NCBI RefSeq assembly: GCF_002970915.1
Contig: NZ_CP027190.1
Span: 496,001 to 560,000 of the forward strand
Length of the DNA: 64,000 nucleotides
From: Lactobacillus sp. CBA3605
GTDB taxonomy: Bacteria; Bacillota; Bacilli; Lactobacillales; Lactobacillaceae
Reading direction: 5' to 3'
In this document: positions 43,528-52,600 of the stretch, piece after piece
How the letters are laid out: each line of letters begins with the position of its first letter
Position numbering within the stretch: the stretch's first letter is position 1
The notes under the pieces: model-generated
What the model saw: only the letters and a program-made list of their open reading frames with translations
Database searches by the model: none
Told to the model about the DNA's origin: nothing
Made by a program: the position numbers and the translations under genes

Positions 43528-45792
43528 TTAAGCATCCAGCCAAGCTTTTAAGGCAACTCCAGTCCGCGATGTCGCCACCTTAATTGCCGCTTTCGGCGTC
43601 CCACTATACTGAATTTGACCGCCATATTGACCGGCATCCGGCCCCACGTCAATTAACCAGTCCGCTTGACTAATGATAGCTAGATTATGTTCGATGATAA
43701 TAAGTGAGTTGCCGGCTGCAACCAGTTCATTGAAGAGCTTCAATAAGCGTGCGGTATCTTGTAAATGTAAACCGGCCGTGGGTTCATCTAACAAATAGAT
43801 GGTCCCCTGCTTACCAAGTTCCACGGCTAACTTCAAGCGTTGCAATTCACCACCAGATAACGTCGTCAGCGGTTGGGCTAAGGTCAAATAACCCAAACCA
43901 ACTCGATCTAAATTCGCTAATTGACGCGCTAATTTAGGCGTATCCTTAAAAAATTTGGCTGCCGCAGTCACGGATAGTTGCAGAACAGCTGCAATATTTT
44001 CATGGTGATATTGATACTGTAAGGCAGTTTGATTATAACGTTGACCTTGACACAACTCACAAGTTTGCACGACTGGATCCATAAAAGCCATATTGGTAAT
44101 CGTGACCCCTTTCCCCTTACAGCGTGGACAAGCCCCCTTACCGTTATAGCTAAACCAACTGGTTGCAACTTGGTTAGCTTGACTGAATAACTTCCGAATC
44201 TCATCTAAGATGCCCAAGTAGGTGGCGGGCGTCGAGCGAATGTTAATCCCTACCGGAGCTTGCGCTAAATCAATATAATCACTGGTCAATTGTGACCGTA
44301 ATGCCGTCACCAATGAACTTTTGCCAGAACCGGCTACCCCAGAGATGACGGTCATCACACCTAACGGTACCGCTACACTCACATCTTTTAAATTATTCGC
44401 ATGGACGTGGGTTAATGCCAAGTGACCCGTAGGCCGACGTTCCGGACCAAACTGATGCGGGCGCCGCAGCCAGTCCCCTGTTAACGTCTTTGAGGTTAAC
44501 AAGTCTTGATAAGTTCCCGTAAAGGTAACAGTCCCGCCAGCTCGACCGGCTTTCGGCCCCATCTCCACAACATAATCCGCCAATGAAATCATGGCCGGAT
44601 TATGTTCGACTACGAGAATCGTATTCCCTTTTTCTTTTAATTTAGTTAAAGCTTGACGAATCAGCTGAATATCATGTGGATGTAGCCCGACACTCGGCTC
44701 ATCCAAAATATACACCATATCAACCAACGCGCTAGTCAAGTACTTGGCAATCTTAATCCGTTGGGCTTCACCACCAGAAAGTGAGCTGGTCCCGCGGTCT
44801 AACGTTAAGTAACCTAGCCCGATATCAATCAATGATTGAATTTTCGTCGCCAATTCACGAACAATCTCCGTTGCTAGGGGTGCCGTAATCCCATTCAAAA
44901 ATTGCAACACGTGCTGTAAATCCATTGCCGTGACCGCCGCAATGTTTTGACCATTAATCCGATTCGTTAGAACTTCCGCACGTAACCGGGTCCCATGACA
45001 GACTGGACAAGCACGACGTGTCACAATGGCGCCAATCGCAGCTTTATGATGTTCTGCTTCCTTCTTCCCAATAATTGACCGTTTAATCCGAGGCACAACC
45101 CCTTCATATAAGGCGGTCCTGGGAAAACCTTCCCCCGGTTGCTTGAGTGTCTGTTGCGGGGCATGCATCAAAAGTTCATATTCCGCCGGTGTATAATCTT
45201 TGATGGGCTTATCATTATCAAACAGCCCACTTGTCGCATACCGGCGCCACCGCCACGTATTTGGCTCAAAGCTGACAAACGTGATTGCGCCCGTATTCAA
45301 TGATTTTTCAGGATCAATCAACTGCGTCTCATCAATGTCGTCCACATAACCTAACCCCTGACAATTGGGGCACATCCCCTGTGGTAAGTTAAATGAGAAG
45401 GTATCAGAATAACCAATAAACGGTTGACCGACCCGTGAAAATAACAGCCGCACTAAAGAATAGATACCCGTATACGTTGCCAATGTTGACCGTGCATTCT
45501 TACCAAGCCGTTGTTGGGCAATTACAATTGCCACCGGTAAATGATCAATTCGCTCAACGTGCGGTTGCCCATATTTTGGCAAATATTGTTGGGTAAAGCT
45601 TGGAAAGGTTTCATTCAATTCGCGTCTTGATGCCGCCGCAATCGTGTCAAATACCAACGACGACTTCCCCGACCCCGATAAACCAACAAAGACGGTTGTC
45701 CGATATTTAGGAATCCGTAAACTAACCTGTTGTAAGTTATTTTGCGTCGCACGATACACATCAATGGACCCATCCTCAAATACTGATTGCAT
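43528..45792 (-). CDS. UvrA-like ABC ATPase (class II UvrA paralogue)
   Basis: A 754-residue twin-ABC protein related to UvrA but about 190 residues shorter, lacking the UvrB-binding insertion. Both Walker A motifs (GLSGSGKSSL, GVAGSGKSSL), both signature motifs (LSGGEAQRIKIAK, LSGGELQRLKLA) and zinc-binding CxxC pairs (CPNCQG, CPVCHG, CPRCKG, CELCQG) are seen. Such UvrA2/DrrC-like proteins occur in drug-resistance and DNA-damage settings; the true UvrA would be elsewhere. ATG 45792 follows GAGGAG; the frame up to 45825 is not used. It stands alone between alaS and the DEAD helicase gene. Confidence 0.88.
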   Translation of the reverse strand: MQSVFEDGSIDVYRATQNNLQQVSLRIPKYRTTVFVGLSGSGKSSLVFDTIAAASRRELNETFPSFTQQYLPKYGQPHVERIDHLPVAIVIAQQRLGKNARSTLATYTGIYSLVRLLFSRVGQPFIGYSDTFSFNLPQGMCPNCQGLGYVDDIDETQLIDPEKSLNTGAITFVSFEPNTWRWRRYATSGLFDNDKPIKDYTPAEYELLMHAPQQTLKQPGEGFPRTALYEGVVPRIKRSIIGKKEAEHHKAAIGAIVTRRACPVCHGTRLRAEVLTNRINGQNIAAVTAMDLQHVLQFLNGITAPLATEIVRELATKIQSLIDIGLGYLTLDRGTSSLSGGEAQRIKIAKYLTSALVDMVYILDEPSVGLHPHDIQLIRQALTKLKEKGNTILVVEHNPAMISLADYVVEMGPKAGRAGGTVTFTGTYQDLLTSKTLTGDWLRRPHQFGPERRPTGHLALTHVHANNLKDVSVAVPLGVMTVISGVAGSGKSSLVTALRSQLTSDYIDLAQAPVGINIRSTPATYLGILDEIRKLFSQANQVATSWFSYNGKGACPRCKGKGVTITNMAFMDPVVQTCELCQGQRYNQTALQYQYHHENIAAVLQLSVTAAAKFFKDTPKLARQLANLDRVGLGYLTLAQPLTTLSGGELQRLKLAVELGKQGTIYLLDEPTAGLHLQDTARLLKLFNELVAAGNSLIIIEHNLAIISQADWLIDVGPDAGQYGGQIQYSGTPKAAIKVATSRTGVALKAWLDA

Positions 45793-45875
45793 GCCAAACT
45801 CCTCTCTTTTATTAATCCGGTTCATGATTCACCTGTATCGTTTAATTATAAGGCTGGTCGCCTTAATGGTTAAGT

Positions 45876-45933
45876 AAAAGGGCCGTTAGTTAACCGATTC
45901 GTAAGTGGCGACTGATTAACTAACGGTCCTTTT
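45876..45933. terminator. long inverted repeat after the DEAD helicase gene
   Basis: 18-bp arms (45876-45893, 45916-45933) with one G-T pair and a 22-nt loop, ending in four T on either strand. It would end the dinB-nrnA-helicase transcripts. Confidence 0.75.
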
Positions 45934-45951
45934 ATTGACGAGGCATTTAAT

Positions 45952-47295
45952 TTAACTCTTACGATCTTTACGTGCTTTTCGCGCTGAAGCTCGTTGTTCA
46001 ATCCGTCGATCCATCCGCGCTTTATCCGAAATTTTAGTCCGAATACGACGTCGATAACCAGGCTTAATCTTTTTCTTAGCTTTCTTAACATACCCAACCA
46101 AAGTTGGATCAAGCTTTTCTTGATGCTTGCCCCGTTTTTCACGACGGTTACGGTCATAAGAATCCACGATTTCGTCATCCCGAATAGCTTTCGGTTTGAA
46201 CTTAATCCCTAAGGCTTCCACTGCACTGACCTTATCTTCTTCACCGGGACTGTAAAGCGTAATTGCGGTTCCAGCCATCCCATTACGACCGGTCCGGCCA
46301 ACCCGATGAATAAAGAATTCTAAATCAGTTGGAATATCATCATTAATGACATGTGAGACCCCTTGAATATCAATCCCACGTGCGGCTAAATCAGTCGCCA
46401 CGACGAATTGATACTTCAGATTTTGCACGTCACGCATCACCCGCTTACGTTCACGAGGCTTTACATCACCGTGAATCATCGCTACCGTTAATCCTTGCTG
46501 CTTCAAGTAACGAGTAATTTCTTGAACTCGTTCCTTCGTATTAGCAAAGACCAAGACAAGGTAAGGTTCACCAATTGTCAATAATCGATAAATAATACTA
46601 TTCTTGTCATGACTCTTCGTTGAAATCAGCCAATTATCAATGGTTGGACTAATGACGGATTCAACTGGAATTGCCTCCATAACGGGGTTATTCATATATT
46701 TCTTCAAGAATGGCGTTAACTTTTGTGGCATCGTTGCCGAAAAGACTAACATTTGCAAATCTGCTGGCATCCGCCCGGCAATTTGGTCGACCACATTTAA
46801 GAAGCCTAAATCAAGTGTCATATCAGCTTCATCCACGACAAGTTGACTTGCGGTATGCACATTCAAAGCTTGTGACCGCATCAAATCTAAAATCCGACCC
46901 GGTGTTCCAATAATTAATTGCGGTTGGTGCCGATTTAATTTATTAATTTGTTCCTGCTTATCCGTCCCACCGACGTACAACCCAATGTGAATCGCCTTTG
47001 GGCTATGTTGGACTAGCTGCTTTGCGGCAGCTTGAATCTGGTAAGCCAGTTCACGACTAGGCGTTGTAATCACGGCTTGGACCCGGCGTTCTTCAGGATC
47101 AATACGATTGAGCATTGGTAATAAGAACGTGTGGGTTTTCCCACTCCCGGTAGCTGATTGACCGATAACACTCCGCCCCGCTGCAATCACGGGAATCAAT
47201 TTTTCTTGAACTTTAGTTGGGTTAACAAAATTAATTTCTTGTAACGCCTGCATTAAAAACGGCTGCAGGTTAAACGCTTTGAAACTTGCGGTCAT
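45952..47295 (-). CDS. cshB: DEAD-box RNA helicase, CshB type
   Basis: A 447-residue ATP-dependent RNA helicase. Motifs in order: Q-motif region FVNPTKVQEKLIP, I ATGSGKT, II VDEAD (with DMTLD), III SAT, and VI HRVGRTGRNG. The long basic C-terminal tail (KHQEKLDPTLVGYVKKAKKK region, then Arg/Lys-rich) is typical of CshB-like cold-shock helicases. Starts 3 bp after nrnA. Confidence 0.9.
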   Translation of the reverse strand: MTASFKAFNLQPFLMQALQEINFVNPTKVQEKLIPVIAAGRSVIGQSATGSGKTHTFLLPMLNRIDPEERRVQAVITTPSRELAYQIQAAAKQLVQHSPKAIHIGLYVGGTDKQEQINKLNRHQPQLIIGTPGRILDLMRSQALNVHTASQLVVDEADMTLDLGFLNVVDQIAGRMPADLQMLVFSATMPQKLTPFLKKYMNNPVMEAIPVESVISPTIDNWLISTKSHDKNSIIYRLLTIGEPYLVLVFANTKERVQEITRYLKQQGLTVAMIHGDVKPRERKRVMRDVQNLKYQFVVATDLAARGIDIQGVSHVINDDIPTDLEFFIHRVGRTGRNGMAGTAITLYSPGEEDKVSAVEALGIKFKPKAIRDDEIVDSYDRNRREKRGKHQEKLDPTLVGYVKKAKKKIKPGYRRRIRTKISDKARMDRRIEQRASARKARKDRKS

Positions 47296-47297
47296 AG

Positions 47298-48254
47298 TTA
47301 AACCTCTTTCTCATATTGACGAGCAACTTGGTCGAGTTCACGCACAACTTGCTCAATTTCTTGTTGATCTTGCGCTTTAGCACCACTCGCCATTGGATGA
47401 CCACCACCACCATGATTTTTAGCCAATTCATTGATAGCGGGGCCTTTGGACCGTAATCTGATTCGGAAGTCGCCTTCCTTTTGTTGTAAGAAGATGGCCC
47501 AAGTTTTAACCGTATCAATCCGACCGGGTAAGGGCACAACGCCTGCAGTACTAGCATCACCAATGTCAAAAGACGCCATAATATCATTCGTTAAAATCAC
47601 ATAAGCCGCACCAGAATCCAGTTGCGTCAAATGTTCATAAACATACGCTGACAACCGGGCCACTGGTAACGTGATGGTATCTTCAATTCGATTAACCGCA
47701 GTTGCGTCTGCGCCGGCTTCCATTAAAGCCGCCGCAGCCCGCATCGTGCTAGGCTTCGTCGCTGAATATAGAAAGCGACCGGTATCGCCAACAATCCCCG
47801 CATACAGTAGCCGGGCGGCATTCGCCGTTAAGGTTAATTCTGCCTGACAAGCAGCGTAGAATTCATAGACCAATTCACTAGTACTAGAAGCATCGACATC
47901 GACCCATTGGGGGTCACCAAAAGCATCGTCATTAGGATGATGGTCAATCTTAACTAACGTTTGACCGTTATTGTAAAACTCCCCATCAATCCGGGGTTGA
48001 TTAGCCGTATCTAAAACTAAGACTAAGGCCCCTTCATAGTCGGCTTCGGTGATGTCATCCATCTGGCCGAGCCAATCGAAACCATGGTACTGTTTACCAG
48101 GAGTTAACACTCGTTTGGTTGGAAAACTGGTCTTAATAATATCAGCCAATCCCAATTGGCTCCCGATAGCATCGGGATCAGGGCGTTGATGGCGTTGAAT
48201 AATAATGGTTTTTGCTTGTTTAATTAAATTAAAAATTTCTGTTTGGACGGTCAT
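47298..48254 (-). CDS. nrnA: bifunctional oligoribonuclease/PAP phosphatase NrnA
   Basis: A 318-residue DHH/DHHA1 phosphoesterase that degrades nanoRNA and pAp (and pGpG in the family). DHH-domain motifs RHQRPDPDAIGSQ, VLDTANQPR and KIDHHPNDD; the DHHA1 domain ends with NHGGGGHPMASGA. Followed by the helicase gene at once, same strand. Confidence 0.93.
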   Translation of the reverse strand: MTVQTEIFNLIKQAKTIIIQRHQRPDPDAIGSQLGLADIIKTSFPTKRVLTPGKQYHGFDWLGQMDDITEADYEGALVLVLDTANQPRIDGEFYNNGQTLVKIDHHPNDDAFGDPQWVDVDASSTSELVYEFYAACQAELTLTANAARLLYAGIVGDTGRFLYSATKPSTMRAAAALMEAGADATAVNRIEDTITLPVARLSAYVYEHLTQLDSGAAYVILTNDIMASFDIGDASTAGVVPLPGRIDTVKTWAIFLQQKEGDFRIRLRSKGPAINELAKNHGGGGHPMASGAKAQDQQEIEQVVRELDQVARQYEKEV

Positions 48255-48345
48255 AATGATCCTTCCTATTCCAATATTTACTGGTGGCTCAAATTCGTGT
48301 CACAGTACTTTAGTATACCGAACAATTGCCCTCACGCCAAATTAA

Positions 48346-49479
48346 TTAATTATCACCTGGATATAATGGTAACGTTAAGTTTTCAAATGCAAGGGGCGCT
48401 AGCCCAGTTAACGTAATCCCTAATAGTCGAATCCCGGTATCAAAGTGCTCATCAACAACGGTATCAAAGATTTCTTCCGCATATTGATCAAAGACTTCAG
48501 CATCATTGGGTAAGAACTCAGTGAACGTCTGCCGCTTCGTAATCGTTACAAAATCCCCATAACGTAATTTCAGGACTAAAGTTTTTCCATGTCGTTGGTG
48601 TGATTGCATCGTCGCCGTCACTAACTTAGCCAGCTGTTTTAAATGGGCGCGGACTTCCGTTTGGGTCTGCAAGAACGGTCCAAAAGTCCGTTCCTTACCA
48701 ATTGATTTGCGTTCACGTTGATATTCCACTGGCCGATCATCGCTCCCGCGTACCCGGCGATACAAAATATAACCGAGCTTACCAAAATGTTGAATTAAAT
48801 CCATTTCAGTTCGAGCCGCTAAATCCTGTCCCGTCCGAATCCCTAAATCATGCATCTTTGGCACCGTCTTTTTACCGACACCCCGGAATTTTTCAATCGG
48901 CTCCCGTAACAGAAAAGCCGTTGCATCGTTAGGTAACACAATGGTTACCCCGGCCGGCTTGCGATAATCCGAGGCCAACTTAGCGATGAATTTATTGTAG
49001 GAAATTCCCGTTGAACAAGTTAAATGCGTTTTCTGCCAAATCTCGCGTTGTAGCTGATGAGCCAATTGAACCGCACTATGGATACCAGGCTTATTAATGG
49101 TCACGTCCAAGTACGCTTCATCAAAAGCAATTGGTTCAACCATATCCGTATATTCATGAAAGATTTCATGAATTTGGGCCGACACCTCGCGATACAACGG
49201 AAAATTAGGTGTCTTAAACACAGCTTTGGAACAAAGTTCTAAGGCTTTTTGGGCAGGCATGGCCGAATGAATGCCATACTGACGTGCCACATAATTAGCG
49301 GTAGTCACCACACCACGACCACCTGTCTGACGGGGATCATGTGCGATAACCAGTGGCTGTGTACGGTAAGCCGGCTGCTCACGTTCTTCAATTGACGCAT
49401 AAAAAGCATCCATATCAACATGAATAATTTTACGACTAGTATCAATATTTATAGGTGCTGCAACAATTGCTGTGGCCAT
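48346..49479 (-). CDS. dinB: DNA polymerase IV
   Basis: A 377-residue Y-family translesion polymerase. Catalytic acidic motifs are [12 protein letters not shown] and FDEAYLDVT; the palm/fingers, the HhH-containing thumb ([17 protein letters not shown]) and the little finger domain are all present. The extreme C-terminus lacks an obvious beta-clamp pentapeptide of standard form. A strong AGGAGGGG precedes ATG. A LexA-like box lies in its promoter. Confidence 0.94.
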   Translation of the reverse strand: MATAIVAAPINIDTSRKIIHVDMDAFYASIEEREQPAYRTQPLVIAHDPRQTGGRGVVTTANYVARQYGIHSAMPAQKALELCSKAVFKTPNFPLYREVSAQIHEIFHEYTDMVEPIAFDEAYLDVTINKPGIHSAVQLAHQLQREIWQKTHLTCSTGISYNKFIAKLASDYRKPAGVTIVLPNDATAFLLREPIEKFRGVGKKTVPKMHDLGIRTGQDLAARTEMDLIQHFGKLGYILYRRVRGSDDRPVEYQRERKSIGKERTFGPFLQTQTEVRAHLKQLAKLVTATMQSHQRHGKTLVLKLRYGDFVTITKRQTFTEFLPNDAEVFDQYAEEIFDTVVDEHFDTGIRLLGITLTGLAPLAFENLTLPLYPGDN

Positions 49480-49501
49480 CTGATCCCCTCCTAATCACTT
49501 C

Positions 49502-49531
49502 ATTATACACAAACGTGTGTTCTGAACGCAA
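49502..49531 (-). promoter_or_regulatory. dinB promoter with LexA-like operator
   Basis: TTGCGT (49526-49531), 18-bp spacer, TATAAT (49502-49507) on the minus strand. Inside the spacer, GAACACACGTTTGT (49509-49522) resembles the Gram-positive SOS box GAACRNRYGTTC with one change. Confidence 0.6.
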
Positions 49532-49551
49532 TCAGGAAACCCTTAGTAATG

Positions 49552-49582
49552 AAAAGAGCCCGAGATTTAAAATCCCAAGCTC
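49552..49582 (-). terminator. terminator of the large adhesin gene
   Basis: 13 complementary base pairs including G-T pairs (49556-49568 with 49570-49582; the innermost form the loop) and four T, 22 bp after the adhesin stop. Confidence 0.8.
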
Positions 49583-49603
49583 CTAACACAATTGATCTTA
49601 AAA

Positions 49604-52600
49604 TCAATGCCGTTTCAAGAAATAATAAGCTAACCCACTAATAACTGCCAAAATGCCAACTACGGCTGCTGTAATAACTGCACCATGCGTTGTAATTGCG
49701 CTCGTCTTAGTCGCTGACTTAGTCTTAGTTTGAGCAATTGCAGCCGCCTTGGTCTTAGGTGCAGTAGTTGACTTGGCTCGAGCCACTGTCCCGGCTGACT
49801 TCGTCGTTTTTGCCTTAGTTGCCTTAGCCTTGGTTGTTTCAACCGCTTTGGTAGCCTGTGCTTGTGCCGTTGCTAAGGTCACTTGTGGCGTTTTAGTTGC
49901 CATTGTCGGCGTAGCGACCACTACTGGTGCCTGCGATTTTTCGGTAGTAATTGCCGTTGATGTGGCAGTATCCCTAGCCACCGTTGTGACTGGTTTAGTC
50001 GCTACTGTCGGCGTCATCTTTGCTTGATACCGAGGCTGACGCGCTTTAGTTGCAATTGCACTAGCAGCTGTCGCACTGGTTGGGTTAGTCACCTGACTAA
50101 CCGGACTTCCCGCCTGGCTGCCAGTGGTCGGTGCCTGTGAACCAGGTACACTTGGCTGCGGCTTAGCTGACGGCGTTGTGATCACTGGTTTGGTCGGCTT
50201 TGAAGCCGCCACGACAGTAATAATCGCCGTACTAGTCTGCGTTTGACCATGACTATCGGTATAGCGATACGTCACTTGATAACGTCCAGGTTGTGTGGTA
50301 TCCACCGTACCGGTTACGGTCACATCGGCCAACGTAATGGCTTGACCATTGGCATCGACCCCACCGTTAAAGTTTATCGCCTTATCCCATGACGTATTGA
50401 CGACTACCGTACTGTTATTAACAGTAAAAGTCCGTGCCGGCGCCAACACTGTGACATAAGTCGCTTGCGTAATCACATTGCCTTGGCGATCGATATACGT
50501 GTAGGTCACCTTTGTCGTTCCTGGTTGACGCGTATTAATTTGCTTATCCACCGTGACAGCCGTAAAACTTAGTGCTTGCCCAGTAATCGTTGTCCCGGCA
50601 AAATTAGTTTGTGGCGACCAACTAGCCCCATTTTCAACGGTCACGGTCGCCGGCACAGTGATGCTAGCTTTAGAAGCCACGACCGTCACCGTCGCAGTTT
50701 CAGTCTGCGTCTGCTGATGACTATCCGTATAGGTATAGGTCACTTGATAAGTGCCGGGTTGATTCGTTTTAACTTGATCCGCACCAGTTACAGTCAAATC
50801 CGCCAACGTAATGGCTTGACCATTGGCATCTAACCCTGCCGTGGCAAAGTTAGCCGCTGGTAACCAGGTTGTCTTAGGGCCAGCGATGAGTGTCTGGTTC
50901 TTCACAGTAAAGCCTTTAGCTGGCGCTAACACCGTCACAATTGTCGTCGCCGCTTGCACGTTACCTTGGCTATCGGTGTAATGATAAGTCACCTTATAAG
51001 TGCCAGCTTGCGTGGTTTTAACCGGATTATCAACCGAAACTGCTGAATAGTTCAACGCCTTGCCGGTCACATCTGTCCCAACAAAGTTAGTGGCTGGTGA
51101 CCATGTCGAGCCGTTCTCAACCGTGGCCGTCGTTGGCACCGTGATACTGGCTTTAGAAGCCACAACTGTAATGGTCGCAGTTGCAACCCGCTTTTGCTGA
51201 TGACTGTCCACATACACATAACTAATTTGATAAGTACCGGCTTTAAGCGGATTCACTTGACCTTGAACCGTGACATCCGCAAACGTAATTGGCGTGCCAT
51301 TTGCATCTAAGCCCGCACTAACAAAATTATCCGTCGCCGACCAAGTCGTCTTAGGTCCCGCAATTAAGGTGCTATCTTTGACGGTAACGCCTTGCGCTGG
51401 AGCTAAGACCGTCACTTTAGTCGTGCCAATCTTAACGTTGCCTTGACTGTCGGTATACGAATAAGTCACCGTATACGTCCCAGCTTGTGTGGCTTTAACT
51501 GGATTATCGACAGTCACTGCCGAGTAGGCTAACGATTGACCCGTGGCATCCGTCCCGGTAAAGTTCGTCGCTGGTGTCCAATCAGCACCATTTTCAATGG
51601 TAGTAGCAGTTGGCACCGTCAGACTTGCTTTAGAAGCGACCACCGTAATCGTCACCGTCTCAGTCTGCGTCTGCTGATGACTATCCGTATAGGTATAGGT
51701 CACTTGATAAGTGCCCACTTTAGTTGGATCAACCGTGCCACTCACTTGCACGTCTGCCAATGTAATCGCCGTCCCATTCGCATCTAAGCCAGCATTACCG
51801 AAATTATCGGCTTGTGTCCAAGTCGTTTTTGGTCCCGCAATTAAGGTACTATTTTTTACAGTAAACCCTTGGGCCGGCGCTAAGACAGTCACTTTGGTGG
51901 TACCAGTCTTAACGTTGCCTTGACTATCCGTGTACGAATAAGTCACCGTATAAGTCCCAGCTTGCGTTGTTTTGACTGGATTATCCACTGAAACTGACGC
52001 GTAATCTAACGGTTTACCAGTGACATCGGTCCCGACAAAGTCTGTTGCTGGTGACCAATCAGTCCCATTTTCAATGGTAGTCGTAGCGGGGACCGTCACA
52101 CTGGCCTGAGAAGCAACCACTGTAATCGTCGCCGTTTCAGTCTGTGTCTGCTGATAACTATCGGTATAGGTATACGTTACTTGATAAGTGCCCGCTTTAG
52201 TTGGATCAACGGTGCCAGTCACTTGGACGTTACTTGCCGTAATGGTCGTCCCATTGGCGGCTAACCCAGCACTAGCAAAATTATCGGCCTTTGACCACGT
52301 GGTCTTAGGGCCAGCAATTAACGTACTATCTTTGACAGTAAAGGCTTTTGCCGGTGCCAAGACGGTAACCTGTGTCGTTACTGGGGTCATAACGTTGCCT
52401 TGACTATCCGTGTACGAATAGGTAACCGTATAAGTTCCAGCCTGCGTTGTTTTGACTGGATTATCGACAGTCACTGCTGCATAATCCAACTGATTACCAG
52501 CAGCATCCGTTCCGGTAAAGTTAGTTGCCGGTGACCAGTCCGCACCATTTTCAACCGTAGTGGTCGTTGGCACCTTCAGACCAGCTTTAGAAGCGATCAC

